Shown here piece by piece: positions 29,416-40,700 of a stretch of DNA of 64,000 bases; the stretch's first letter is position 1; every line of letters begins with the position of its first letter. The notes under the pieces were generated by a model. The model was not told the origin of the DNA, searched no databases, and saw only the letters and a list, made by a program, of their open reading frames with translations. Origin of the DNA: Pseudophaeobacter sp. EL27 (lineage in GTDB: Bacteria; Pseudomonadota; Alphaproteobacteria; Rhodobacterales; Rhodobacteraceae); NCBI RefSeq assembly GCF_900313025.1, contig NZ_OMPQ01000013.1, positions 409,197 to 473,196 of the forward strand. Direction: 5' to 3'. The position numbers and the translations under genes are program-made.

Positions 29416-31543
29416 CCAAAATCTACTGCCAGGCTCAACCTTGGCTTAAGCGACCTGGAAGGCCCTGCTTTCGCCGCCCCACATACTCCCGCCATGTCGC
29501 TACATCATGTTCAGGCCCTTAGTGCTGAGAAACGGCGGTCAACATGTCCCCTTGAGCAACTCGCGGAGGGCAAATGGCAAAAGCGAACACTGCACCGATA
29601 AATCAGCACCTGTTTCGATCTCCGCTCGATCAACTGCCGTAACTGAGTGCGAACCAGATCGAAGACCTGCTGTCGAACACCCTGGAAATCCGTCGGGCAG
29701 GTGCATCGTTGTCCAAATAGGAAGGCAAGCAGAGAAAGTGACGGCACATGCCCACAACGCAGAGACTGCCGACAGCAAAAAGGGAGCCATGCTCGAACCG
29801 GGGTCCAGCCCTCTTGGTCCGGTGGGTGCCTTAAAACCTATACTGGTTTCACAGGAATTCCGATTTTCGACATCAACCGCCATGATCCGCTTGTCAGAGC
29901 CGTCCGAGATATGCTCGTCGACAAGCCACGACCCTGCCGAATGCTGGCATTTTCGCCGGGCAGTACAACGGCACATTCTGGCGATGGTGAATGTTGATAC
30001 TAGAAGGTGCAGGCCATTGCCCTGACGGCAAGCTCGACGGCATCATTGAGGTCGACAAACCCCACTAGCATGAAAGCCGCAGAGGGTCACGGAAGTGGAT
30101 TTTGCATCGCCGAAACCCTACGGCTTACCCGCGCTCGCCATACCATCAATGGTAGATCAACAAGAGCGGGCGCCTGGAGATGAAACGAAGGCTGTCGCCT
30201 TTGCAGCTGACGATTCTCACGATGCCGGACCGTTCTGGACGACGGTATCTGGAGTGTATCACGAACAGGATCTATCTGCTATCGACGCCGCTCTCGGTCC
30301 CTTCGTTGCAACGAATGCATCCCTTTGAACTGATGGCGCGCCAGTATATGCACGCTTCTTGAAAAGATCAGAATGATGCCTCACGTCCTGAGCAGCAAGC
30401 CAGGCCAGAGGCGCGCCCCAAAGGCCTTCCACTTTCAGAATGTTAACCCGCTTCATTCTGGCTACGGTGAATTCATCCGCCTGCTCAAGGCCAAGCGTCG
30501 AGAAATGCAAGCAGCCTCTTTGCTGGTTCCTGCTGCCCGCCAGTCTATTCCCAGAGGGGCCTTCAGATCAGTGCTTTCGTGCAATCAGGTTCGGATCAAT
30601 TCTCCTTGCGACCTATGTTGTTAGAGAGCCTTCTGACATCATGATAGGTCGAAACAATACCAGACATCGAAGATGGGTCATATCACTGGCTGTAGGTATA
30701 ATTCATGGCTTGCTGGCATGACTGGAAGCCTGGCTGCGTCAGCCTGCAAAGGTGAGCCAGTGGATGCGGAGGAAAAGCTTCGGTATTGCTCCATAAGACT
30801 ATCTTTATGAATTTCCCCAGGAGATCGAAGCGAAAGATCAGGTATTTCCCTTGAACGGGCCGTGGCTCTAATGAAACTCGACCGCATGAATGAGGCCAAG
30901 CAAGACCTGCGCCGTGCCATGCAGGATGCCAAGGATGGTTCAAAGGAACGCACCTTTACAAGGTTACAGTTGGGCAGTGTCCAGCGTTTGAGTTTTGAGC
31001 GATGGATCAAAGTCGATTGACAAACTGATTGTGTGATCTGTTGCTGACCAACACGAAATAGCGTCACGTCAAAAAGCATCCCGATGAGGCATGAACAGAT
31101 TGGTCAGAGGCCTCGCTGCGAAAAATCTCACCTTTCCTAGAATCATGCGCCCCTTCTCAGGAGATGCTCAGACAGATGGGAGCAAGCTTGGGCAGGTCAT
31201 GATAAGGTTGAAAAGAAACGCTCTGACAACAGCGATTGTCCCGGACAAGGGCTCGGCAGGGTCGATATCTCATGGGGGTTCCGCTGCCTCGCGCGACAGC
31301 TAGCGTAAAGGCCAATGGTATTAATCTTCTCGACAGCTGGCTCAAGGCAAAACACTGACAAGACGTGCAATAGATAACCGCCAGGACAAAAAGCTCGCCC
31401 TTACAGCTTTCAGCAAGGCATCCGGAGAGCCTACCCTTTGAAGCAACGTTTCTTGGTTAACCAAGCGTTTCAGTTTCCAGTTCACAGAAGACAATAGCAA
31501 CAAAAGCTGGCGCTGCTGTTGTGTACAACAATGGCAAAGGGGT
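29416..31543. other. Gene-poor region, 2.1 kb
   Basis: No convincing complete gene on either strand. All open frames are short, overlap each other and resemble no family that I know. The only protein-like trace is a TPR-like stretch near 30.8-31.0 kb. The base composition looks lower in GC than the flanking core genes. Decayed accessory DNA is the best reading. Confidence 0.6.
30811..31020 (+). pseudogene. TPR-like gene remnant
   Basis: An open stretch bounded upstream by a stop reads ISLERAVALMKLDRMNEA followed by KQDLRRAMQDAKDG. This matches the helix A/B pattern of a tetratricopeptide repeat (small residues at the A and L positions, EA in helix B). No start, signal or further repeats are found around it, so it is probably a fragment of a dead gene. 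Chance similarity cannot be excluded. Confidence 0.25.
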
Positions 31544-31586
31544 GGCGGGCGCGCCGAGACAGTTTCACTGTCTCGGCGCGCCCGCC
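31544..31586. repeat. Perfect 20-bp inverted repeat downstream of pcrA
   Basis: Two perfect 20-bp arms (31544-31563 and 31567-31586) with a TTC centre form a very stable GC-rich hairpin containing GGCGCGCC. It lies 54 bp past the helicase stop. No T tract follows on either strand. Confidence 0.75.
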
Positions 31587-31639
31587 CGGATCGGATCGCT
31601 TTGCGAGCCGCCCCCTGATCTTTCAGATCAACAGCGTCT

Positions 31640-34138
31640 TCAAAACGGAACATCATCCTGAGCGGTGACGTTACCTGGGCCACTTGCTGAAACAAAACGG
31701 GCAATCACTTTCTTACTTCCGGCTTTTTCAAAGTTCACTTCCAACTTATCCCCCTCAATGCCGGAAATATCACCATAGCCAAACTTCTGGTGAAACACTC
31801 GCTCACCGAGGGTGAAACTGGATGTCGCTGTCAGATCAATCACTTGACCCTGCGCAGATTTTGCTTGGGAAGCACTCCGCTGCGCCGAGCGCGCCTGCAT
31901 ACGCTTCCACCCAGGTGAGTTATAGCCATCCGCCTGCGCGACCTTTGCATCAATTGTCGAGCGCACCGTTTCTGCACCGCTGGCCGCAGCGCCATAGCCG
32001 CCACCATAAAGCCCAGGTGGTGTCAGCACCTCCACGTGCTCCTCAGGCAATTCATCGACAAACCGTGAGGGCAGTTGTGACTGCCATTGGCCAAAAACAC
32101 GCCGGTTGCCAGCAAAGGAAATGGTACAAACCTCCTCGGCCCGGGTGATACCCACATAGGCGAGACGGCGCTCTTCCTCCAAGCCCTTGAGGCCGCTTTC
32201 ATCCATGGAACGCTGCGAAGGGAACAAACCGTCCTCCCATCCCGGCAGAAACACTGCCGGGAACTCCAGCCCCTTGGCCGCGTGCAGGGTCATGATCGAA
32301 ACCTTCTGATCCGAATCCTGCTTGTCATTGTCCATGACCAGGCTGACGTGCTCCAGAAACCCCTGGAGGTTTTCAAAATTCTCCAGCGCCTTGACCAATT
32401 CCTTCAGGTTCTCCAGCCGGCCTGGGCTGTCCGGGTTTTTATCCGCCTGCCACATGCCGGTATAGCCGCTCTCATCCAGCACGATCTCTGCCAGCTCCAT
32501 GTGAGAGACATCCGCATCCCCCACCATGCGCCCCCAACGCGCCAGATCATCCACCAACCGGCGCAAAGCAGCGCCACCTTTGCCCTTGATGGCACCCGCC
32601 TCAACCGCAAGCCGGGCCCCTTCCACCAGAGAGACCCCGTTTTCCCGAGCAAAGCCCTGGATGGTTTGCTGCGCCTTATCGCCAAGGCCGCGTTTGGGGG
32701 TATTCACAATCCGCTCAAAGGCCAGATCATCATCTGCCGAGGTCACCATGCGAAAATAGCCCATGGCATCGCGGATCTCGAGCCGCTCGTAAAAGCGCGG
32801 ACCGCCAATGACGCGATAAGGCAGACCGATGGTCAGGAAGCGATCTTCAAAGGCGCGCATCTGATGCGAGGCCCGCACCAGGATTGCCATATCATTCAAC
32901 CCGATGGGGCGCTGACCGCGGGTGCCGCGCTGGGTCGCCTCGATCTCTTCGCCAATCCAGCGCGCCTCTTCTTCGCCGTCCCAATGACCAATAAGCCGGA
33001 CCTTTTCGCCGCCCTTGGCCGCCGTCCACAGCTCCTTGCCCAAGCGACCGGAATTGCCACTGATCACCCCGGAGGCGGCCGCCAGGATATGTTCGGTTGA
33101 GCGGTAATTCTGCTCCAACCGCACCACTTTGGCTCCGGGAAAATCCTTCTCGAACCGCAGGATATTTCCCACTTCAGCACCACGCCAGCCATAGATCGAC
33201 TGATCATCATCACCAACGCAGCAAATGTTTTTGTGACCGCCCGCCAAAAGCCGCAGCCACAGGTACTGGGCAATATTGGTATCTTGATACTCATCCACCA
33301 TGATGTAGCGGAACCAGCGCTGGTACTGTGCCAAGATATCGCTATGGGTCTGAAAGATTGTCACCACATGCAGCAGCAGATCGCCAAAATCGACGGCATT
33401 GAGCTCCAGCAGGCGGCGCTGGTACTGAGCATACAGCTCTGGCCCACGATGATTGTAAGCGCCCGCCTCTGAGGTCGGCAGCTTTTCCGGCGTCAATGCG
33501 CGGTTTTTCCAGTCATCAATGATCCCCGCCAGCATCCGCGGCGGCCAGCGTTTTTCATCGATCCCTGCAGCGCGGATCAGCTGTTTGAGCAGCCGGATCT
33601 GATCATCTGTGTCGAGGATGGTGAAATTGGATTTTAGATGCAGGGTGCTGCGCCGACGTGGTGCCGCCGATGCTCCCAAATCCCCATAGGGGTTCGGGTT
33701 TTCCGATTCCTCAACCTCTTCGACAACCGCATCCGAATTTGGCACCGCCTCGCCGCAAATCAGCTCCGCATGGCGCCGTAATAGTTTCACACAGACCGAG
33801 TGAAAGGTACCCAGCCAGGGCATGCCCTCGGCTGGCTGGCCCAGCATCCCCCCGACTCGCTCCTTCATTTCGCGCGCCGCCTTATTGGTAAAGGTCACCG
33901 CCAGGATCTCATTGGTGCGGGCTGAGCCGGTGTTGAGCAGATGCACAATCCGCGCCGTCAGCGCCTTGGTCTTGCCAGTGCCGGCACCTGCCAGCATCAG
34001 GACAGGCCCATTCAGACATTCCACCGCCTCTCGCTGGGCAGGATTCAATCCATCAAGATAGGGGGTAGGACGGGCCGCCATGGCCCGCGACGACAGGGAG
34101 GCGCCGTCAAAGGCGTCCATTTCATCAAAACTGCTCAT
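31640..34138 (-). CDS. pcrA: ATP-dependent DNA helicase, UvrD/PcrA type
   Basis: SF1A 3'-5' helicase used in nucleotide excision repair, mismatch repair and clearing of replication forks. LNPAQREAVECLNGPVLMLAGAGTGKTKAL holds the Q motif and Walker A (51-57). Other motifs are AVTFTNKAAREMKER (Ia), DEYQDTN (II), GDDDQSIYGWRGAE (III), RLEQNYRSTEHIL (IV), TLHAAKGLEF (V) and ERRLAYVGITRA (VI). The C-terminal GERVFHQKFGYGDISGIEGDKLEVNFEKAGSKKV is the Tudor-like RNA-polymerase-binding domain of UvrD/PcrA. I chose the ATG at 34138 (MSSFDEMDAFDG). A GTG 27 nt upstream is also in frame. 832 aa, slightly long for the family. Confidence 0.95.
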   Translation of the reverse strand: MSSFDEMDAFDGASLSSRAMAARPTPYLDGLNPAQREAVECLNGPVLMLAGAGTGKTKALTARIVHLLNTGSARTNEILAVTFTNKAAREMKERVGGMLGQPAEGMPWLGTFHSVCVKLLRRHAELICGEAVPNSDAVVEEVEESENPNPYGDLGASAAPRRRSTLHLKSNFTILDTDDQIRLLKQLIRAAGIDEKRWPPRMLAGIIDDWKNRALTPEKLPTSEAGAYNHRGPELYAQYQRRLLELNAVDFGDLLLHVVTIFQTHSDILAQYQRWFRYIMVDEYQDTNIAQYLWLRLLAGGHKNICCVGDDDQSIYGWRGAEVGNILRFEKDFPGAKVVRLEQNYRSTEHILAAASGVISGNSGRLGKELWTAAKGGEKVRLIGHWDGEEEARWIGEEIEATQRGTRGQRPIGLNDMAILVRASHQMRAFEDRFLTIGLPYRVIGGPRFYERLEIRDAMGYFRMVTSADDDLAFERIVNTPKRGLGDKAQQTIQGFARENGVSLVEGARLAVEAGAIKGKGGAALRRLVDDLARWGRMVGDADVSHMELAEIVLDESGYTGMWQADKNPDSPGRLENLKELVKALENFENLQGFLEHVSLVMDNDKQDSDQKVSIMTLHAAKGLEFPAVFLPGWEDGLFPSQRSMDESGLKGLEEERRLAYVGITRAEEVCTISFAGNRRVFGQWQSQLPSRFVDELPEEHVEVLTPPGLYGGGYGAAASGAETVRSTIDAKVAQADGYNSPGWKRMQARSAQRSASQAKSAQGQVIDLTATSSFTLGERVFHQKFGYGDISGIEGDKLEVNFEKAGSKKVIARFVSASGPGNVTAQDDVPF

Positions 34139-34342
34139 GCCCGTAACTCTAGCGTGATTCAGCACCCGAGAAAAGAGGGTGTTCGCATTCTGTTCACAAA
34201 ACAGACTTACCCTAATCTGCTTCGAATTCTAAGAAAAGGTGGCGAACTCACAGCCCGAAATACAACCGCTCTCCCCCTTTCGTAACCGGATCTTTAACAC
34301 TCTCGGCGCATTCTGACCAAGAATAGCTAAGTCAGGTGCATT

Positions 34343-36136
34343 ATGAATAACGAGTTGAAGCATACGATTCAGGGGAAGTTGCGGGGCCTTTTCCTGCTGC
34401 TCCTGCTTCTGGGCATGGCCGCCGGATCGGTCTGGGCCATTATTGCCGTCCCTGCCCCCGTTGTTGACCGTATGTTGGAGGCAGATATTCGTCAGGAATC
34501 GCAGCTCTGGCAACGCCGGGTGGTCCTGCATATGGAAGATCCTGAAACTGCTTTTGAAGAAAGCTTTATCTCCCAGGAAGATGCAAAATATCTGAACCTC
34601 ATGCCCGAAGCCTCGGATGTCTATCGCTTCCGCATGCTGAACAGCGACGGCATGATCTTCTGGTCCACGCGACCCGAAGAGATCGGCGAATATGAGACTC
34701 GTGTCCATTTCGACACCATTGTTGCCCAGGGTGAGACCTATTACCTGCATGAGCCCCAACCCGCCTCCGAGATTGATGGCATTCTGATGCATGTGGCCAA
34801 CAGCCATGCAGCAGGAGTACGCGAAGTGGTCGAGATCTATGTTCCCTTGATGCACAACGGCCATTTTGATGGCGCCATCGAGTTCTTCACCGACATCACC
34901 GATCGGCGCAATACCTTCATCAACCGCGCTCGCGCCTCTCTTATTGTGCTCACTACAATTGCGCTGGTGGCGCTCTCCGTGGCTGTCTACATGACCTTCA
35001 GCGCCAACCGCATGCGTCTGAAACAGTTAAATGACCGCAATGAGAGTGAACGCGCCATTCTGGACGAGCAACTGCGTCTGGCGCGTGAAGTCCAGCTGCT
35101 TGGTGAGCTGAATGAATGGCTGCAATCCAGCCGCTCGCTGGATGAGCTGTTTGACATGGTGGGCAGCTTCATGACCCACATCCTGCCGGATGCTGAGGGC
35201 AGCGTTTACGTCTATTCCAACTCTCGCGATGTGCTGGATGGCTGCGCTAGCTGGAACGGCGGCACCCATAAAGAGCATATCCACCCTGATGAATGCTGGG
35301 GGCTACGACGCGGGCGCACATATGAATATGGGACCTCCGAGGTCGACTTTGTCTGCGAACATGTGGATGACCATGATGGACGCCCCTACTATTGCTTCCC
35401 AATCCTTGCACATGGTGAAACTGTTGGCCTGATGCACCTGCGGGCAGCCCAAAAAGACGGCGAAGGCTTCAAGGCAAGCAAGAAACTTGCGCAGATGTGT
35501 GCCGAGCAAATCTCCATGGCCATTGCCAATGTGCAGATGCGCGATCAATTGCATGATCAGTCTGTGCGTGACCCGCTTACCGGTCTGTTCAACCGCCGCC
35601 ATATGAATGACACCCTGCGCAAACTCATCAATGCGAGCCAGAGTTCGGGCAAAAAGCTCAGCCTCATTGCCGTTGACGTCGATCACTTTAAGAAGTTCAA
35701 CGACAACCATGGTCACGACGCAGGCGATATGGTCCTGCGTGCGGTCGGGTCGGTACTGGAACAGGCCTGTGATGCCGATGACGTTGCCTGCCGCCCAGGC
35801 GGTGAGGAATTCACCATGATCGTCTCCGGCAACAGCCAAGAAGATGTCATGACCAAGGCTGAGCTGCTGCGTCAGGCGGTTGAAGCCATTGTTGTGCGCT
35901 ATGGCGAAAAATCCCTGCCACGGATCACCATATCGCTGGGCGTGGCCCATTACCCAGCGCATGGGACCATGCCGCAGGACCTGCTGCGGGCCTCGGACGA
36001 TGCCCTCTACGATGCCAAGGCAAAGGGCCGCAACCAGGTCTGCATTGCCGCAGGCGCAGAGATAGAGCCGCGTGCCTCTTTTGAGCAGGCCCCGCACCTG
36101 GGACCAGAGCAGCCCGACGACAGCGCCGTGGCCTGA
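34343..36136 (+). CDS. Membrane-bound GAF-GGDEF diguanylate cyclase
   Basis: Predicted c-di-GMP synthase. TM1 lies near residues 15-36 and a periplasmic sensor domain of about 155 aa follows. TM2 is near 198-219, then a short coiled coil, a GAF-like domain at about 255-398 with a conserved Cys/His-rich segment (HPDECWGLRRGRTYEYG, VCEHVDDHDGRPYYCFP), and a GGDEF domain from about 408. The active site is GGEEF (486-490) and looks catalytically competent. The RxxD inhibitory I-site that should end five residues before it reads DADD, so product feedback is probably lost. Expressed alone, between pcrA (divergent) and lldD. Confidence 0.9.
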   Translation: MNNELKHTIQGKLRGLFLLLLLLGMAAGSVWAIIAVPAPVVDRMLEADIRQESQLWQRRVVLHMEDPETAFEESFISQEDAKYLNLMPEASDVYRFRMLNSDGMIFWSTRPEEIGEYETRVHFDTIVAQGETYYLHEPQPASEIDGILMHVANSHAAGVREVVEIYVPLMHNGHFDGAIEFFTDITDRRNTFINRARASLIVLTTIALVALSVAVYMTFSANRMRLKQLNDRNESERAILDEQLRLAREVQLLGELNEWLQSSRSLDELFDMVGSFMTHILPDAEGSVYVYSNSRDVLDGCASWNGGTHKEHIHPDECWGLRRGRTYEYGTSEVDFVCEHVDDHDGRPYYCFPILAHGETVGLMHLRAAQKDGEGFKASKKLAQMCAEQISMAIANVQMRDQLHDQSVRDPLTGLFNRRHMNDTLRKLINASQSSGKKLSLIAVDVDHFKKFNDNHGHDAGDMVLRAVGSVLEQACDADDVACRPGGEEFTMIVSGNSQEDVMTKAELLRQAVEAIVVRYGEKSLPRITISLGVAHYPAHGTMPQDLLRASDDALYDAKAKGRNQVCIAAGAEIEPRASFEQAPHLGPEQPDDSAVA

Positions 36137-36201
36137 CGCCCTCCGCTGACGATCTAACCCTCCCTCTTGCCAATTTTCCATCTCCGCTTATCAATGCGGG
36201 G

Positions 36202-37392
36202 ATGGATTTACATCAAAACTACCCAGGTCTTTGGGACCTGCGCGCGCGCGCCAAAGCCCGCCTCCCCCGGTTTGTCTGGGAGTACCTCGACAGTGCCACC
36301 GGTGCCGAGGCCACTAAGCACCGCAATCGCGCCGCGCTCGACCAGATTGGTTTCCTGCCCTCGATCCTGCATGGTCCGCAGGAAGTGGATCTTACGACCT
36401 CCTTCCTTGGGCGCGATCTGCCGCTGCCCTTTGGGATTGCACCACTGGGCATGTCCGGGCTGATCTGGCCTGACGCCGAGGGGCATCTGGCCCGTTTTGG
36501 CGCCCGTTCAGGCATTCCCTATGCGCTCTCGACCGTTGCCAGCCAGTCGCCCGAAGACCTGGCCCCGCATCTGGGCTCAGAGGCCTGGTTTCAACTATAT
36601 CCACCGAAGGACGAAGATATTCGCCGCGACATGCTGGAGCGCGCCCGCAAGGCCGGGTTCAACACGCTGGTGTTAACCGTGGATGTCCCCGTGGCCTCGC
36701 GGCGGGAACGCCAGGTGCGCTCGGGTCTGACACAGCCGCCCCGCCTCACTCCGCGCCTACTGGCGCAGGTTGCCCAATGCCCCACCTGGGCTATCGGCAT
36801 GGCCCTGCAACATCGCGGGCAAGGTGGGATGCCGCATATGCGGACCCTGGACAAATACATCACCGAAAACAGCAAAGGTCTCTCCTCGACTGCGCATATC
36901 GGCTACCTGCTGCGCACCTCACCGGATTGGGACTATGTGAAATGGCTGCGGGACAATTGGCAGGGGGCCTTTGTCATCAAAGGGGTGATGCGGGCTGAGG
37001 ATGCAGCCCCTCTGGAACAGATCGGCGTTGATGCACTGTGGGTGTCAAACCATGCAGGGCGCCAGTTCGATGCCGCGCCCGCCTCGATCGAGGTGCTGCC
37101 GGAACTGCGCGCCGCGACCTTCCTGCCGCTAATTTTTGACAGCGGCATTGAAGGCGGATTGGACATCCTGCGCGCGCTGGCGCTGGGGGCGGATTTTGTC
37201 ATGCTGGGACGCGCCTTTCACTTTGCACTTGCAGCATTGGGCACGGCGGGGCCAGCCCATCTTTGCGACATTCTACGCAAGGATCTGGAGGCCAATATGG
37301 GGCAGTTGGGGCTGCGCTCCCTCTCAGAGTTGAAGACTTTGCAAATTCGCAATCTTGCGTTACAATCAAACCCTGCAGACCTAAATGCCTGA
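36202..37392 (+). CDS. lldD: FMN-dependent alpha-hydroxy-acid dehydrogenase (LldD-like)
   Basis: Member of the L-lactate dehydrogenase / glycolate oxidase family that oxidises a 2-hydroxy acid with FMN. FGIAPLGMSGLIWPDAEGHLARFGARSGIPYALSTVASQSPED is the FMN-binding barrel start. FQLYPPKDED and LVLTVDVPVASRRERQVRSG follow, then FVIKGV (FMN Lys), VSNHAGRQFDAAPASIEVLPEL (catalytic His; the family usually reads SNHGGRQLD) and FDSGIEGGLDILRALALGADFVMLGRAF. Lactate is the likeliest substrate, but mandelate or glycolate cannot be excluded. 396 aa. Confidence 0.85.
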   Translation: MDLHQNYPGLWDLRARAKARLPRFVWEYLDSATGAEATKHRNRAALDQIGFLPSILHGPQEVDLTTSFLGRDLPLPFGIAPLGMSGLIWPDAEGHLARFGARSGIPYALSTVASQSPEDLAPHLGSEAWFQLYPPKDEDIRRDMLERARKAGFNTLVLTVDVPVASRRERQVRSGLTQPPRLTPRLLAQVAQCPTWAIGMALQHRGQGGMPHMRTLDKYITENSKGLSSTAHIGYLLRTSPDWDYVKWLRDNWQGAFVIKGVMRAEDAAPLEQIGVDALWVSNHAGRQFDAAPASIEVLPELRAATFLPLIFDSGIEGGLDILRALALGADFVMLGRAFHFALAALGTAGPAHLCDILRKDLEANMGQLGLRSLSELKTLQIRNLALQSNPADLNA

Positions 37393-37703
37393 AACATGTA
37401 GCAAAGCCTGCGAGCCATTTGCCCCTCTCACCCAACAGTTAGAGGGGGTGAATTTGCGCTGCGGCACATATGTCAGGAGTGGTGACCGAAGATTCGCAAC
37501 ACCAGCAACCGCCTAAAATTAAGGCAGTTTACAAACGGGTTTCTGCTGCAATTCAGGCAACAATGCTGCGTCTGCACAAAAAACTGACGAATTTTGGCCG
37601 TATGCGAGCGCAATCATGCCGCAGATACCCAATACTACGGCTATACCCGTCGCTAAGATGTAACTAACACTTCGCCAACCCTAGACTACTCCGAGGAACG
37701 ACA
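37393..37703. other. lldD-pyc intergenic region
   Basis: 311 bp with no convincing gene. CCCCTCT / AGAGGGG (37422-37447) can form a weak hairpin after lldD. The rest is AT-richer and presumably contains the pyc promoter. Confidence 0.4.
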
Positions 37704-40700
37704 ATGCCTGATTTCAAGAAAATCCTGATTGCCAACCGAGGCGAAATCGCCATCCGCGTCATGCGTGCCGCAAATGAAATGGGCAAGCGAACCGTTGCCG
37801 TCTATGCCGAAGAAGACAAGCTGGGCCTGCACCGCTTCAAAGCTGATGAAGCCTACCGCATTGGCGAGGGCATGGGTCCGGTTGCCGCCTATCTGAGCAT
37901 TGATGAGATCATTCGCGTCGCCAAAGAGTGCGGCGCTGATGCGATCCACCCCGGCTACGGCCTGTTGTCGGAGAACCCGGATTTTGTCGATGCCTGCGCC
38001 CGCAACGGCATCACCTTTATCGGCCCCAAGGCCGAAACCATGCGCGCCCTGGGCGACAAGGCCTCGGCCCGCCGCGTGGCCATCGAGGCTGGCGTGCCAG
38101 TTATCCCGGCGACCGAAGTGCTGGGCAATGACATGAAGGCCATCGCAGATGAGGCCGCAGAGGTGGGTTATCCGCTGATGCTCAAGGCCTCCTGGGGCGG
38201 TGGTGGGCGCGGCATGCGCCCCATTCACGGCCCGGATGAGCTGGAAGAGAAAGTTCTGGAAGGCCGCCGCGAGGCCGAAGCTGCCTTTGGCAATGGCGAG
38301 GGCTATCTGGAAAAGATGATCACCCGTGCCCGTCACGTCGAGGTGCAAATCCTCGGCGATAAACACGGCGAGATCTATCACCTGTTTGAGCGCGACTGCT
38401 CGGTTCAGCGCCGCAACCAGAAAGTCGTGGAACGCGCGCCAGCCCCCTACCTCTCTGAGGAACAGCGTGCCGAGATCTGCGAGTTGGGCCGCAAGATCTG
38501 TGCCCATGTGAATTATGAATGCGCCGGCACCGTTGAATTCCTGATGGATATGGAGAGCGGCAAATTCTACTTCATCGAGGTGAACCCCCGCGTGCAGGTG
38601 GAACATACCGTCACCGAAGAGGTCACCGGCATCGACATCGTTCAGGCGCAGATCCTGATCGCCGAGGGCAAGCCCATTGCCGAGGCCACCGGCAAGGCCG
38701 CGCAGAGCGAGATCCGCCTTAACGGTCATGCGCTGCAGACCCGCGTCACCACCGAGGATCCGCTCAACAACTTCATTCCCGACTATGGCCGCATCACTGC
38801 CTATCGCTCGGCCACGGGCATGGGTATCCGTCTGGATGGCGGCACCGCCTATGCGGGCGGGGTGATCACCCGCTATTATGACAGCCTGCTGACCAAGGTC
38901 ACCGCCTGGGCGCAGACCCCGGAAAAAGCCATCGCCCGTATGGACCGCGCCCTGCGTGAGTTCCGGGTCCGCGGTGTCTCCACCAATATTGCCTTTGTTG
39001 AGAACCTGCTGAAGCACCCGACCTTCCTCGACAACAGCTATACCACCACATTCATCGACAACACGCCGGACCTGTTCCAGTTTGCCAAACGTCAGGACCG
39101 CGGCACCAAGGTGCTGACCTATCTGGCGGATATCTCCGTGAACGGTCACCCCGAGACCGAAGGCCGTGCCGCCCCTGCGGCAGATCTGAAAGAGCCTCGC
39201 GCCCCGCATGTGGCCCCAGCGCCACTGCCCTATGGCACCCGCAACCTGCTGGAGCAGAAAGGCGCCCAGGCCGTAGCCGACTGGATGAAGGCTCAGCGCC
39301 AACTGTTGCTGACTGATACCACCATGCGCGATGGCCACCAGTCGTTGCTGGCCACCCGGATGCGCAGCCATGACATGATCAAGGTCGCCCCTGCCTATGC
39401 ACAGAACCTCAGCCAGCTGTTCTCGGTTGAATGCTGGGGTGGTGCGACCTTTGATGTGGCATATCGCTTCTTGCAGGAATGCCCCTGGCAGCGTCTGCGC
39501 GATCTGCGCGAAGCCATGCCCAATGTGATGACCCAGATGCTGCTGCGCGCCTCCAATGGCGTTGGCTACACCAACTACCCCGATAATGTGGTGCAGGAGT
39601 TTGTCCGTCAGGCCGCCGAGACCGGCGTCGATGTGTTCCGGGTGTTTGACAGCCTCAACTGGGTGGAAAACATGCGCGTCGCCATGGATGCGGTGGTCGA
39701 GAGCGGCAAGCTCTGCGAGGGCACCATCTGCTACACCGGCGATATCCTGGACCCCAACCGCGCCAAATATGACCTGAAATACTATGTCGGCATGGCCAAA
39801 GAGCTGGAGGCCGCTGGTGCCCATGTTCTGGGTCTGAAAGACATGGCTGGCCTGCTGAAACCCGCTGCCGCCCGTCAGCTGGTCAAGGCGCTGAAAGAAG
39901 AGGTCGGCCTGCCGGTCCACTTCCACACCCATGATACCTCCGGCATTGCAGGCGCCACCATTCTGGCCGCTGCGGATGCTGGCGTCGATGCGGTAGATGT
40001 GGCCATGGATGCCTTCTCAGGCGGCACCTCGCAGCCCTGCTTTGGCTCCATCGTTGAAGGCCTGCGCAACACCGACCGCGACACAGGGCTGGATATCGCA
40101 AAGATCCGCGAAATCTCCGACTACTGGGAGCAGGTCCGGGCGCAATATGTGGCCTTTGAATCCGGCCTCGCCGCCCCGGCTTCCGAGGTCTATCTGCATG
40201 AGATGCCCGGTGGCCAGTTCACCAATCTCAAAGCCCAGGCACGCTCGCTGGGGCTGGAAGAGCGCTGGCACGAGGTCGCCCAGACCTATGCCGATGTGAA
40301 CCAGATGTTTGGCGATATCGTCAAGGTGACCCCCTCCTCCAAAGTGGTTGGTGACATGGCGCTGATGATGGTCTCCCAAAACCTCAGCCGCGATGAGGTG
40401 GAGAACCCCAGCACCGAGGTCTCCTTCCCCGATAGCGTTGTGGATATGATGCGCGGCAACCTTGGCCAGCCTCCCGGCGGCTTCCCCGACGGGATTGTTG
40501 CCAAGGTGCTGAAAGGGGACGCTCCAAACCTGACCCGCCCCGGCGCCCATCTGGAGCCGGTGGATCTGGACGAGACCCGCGCCGAGCTGAGCCAATTGCT
40601 GGAAGGCAAGGCTGTGGATGACGAAGACCTCAATGGCTACCTGATGTATCCCAAGGTCTTCCTCGATTACATGGGCCGTCACCGCCAATACGGTCCGGTC

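Noticed and set aside
29507..30025. 172-residue plus-strand frame after the cuckoo RNAs
   Set aside because: Composition looks random, an equally long frame lies opposite, and there is no ribosome site or family similarity.
37686..39932. 748-residue open frame antisense to pyc
   Set aside because: It mirrors the codon pattern of the pyc gene in a high-GC genome and resembles no protein family. pyc on plus is unambiguous.
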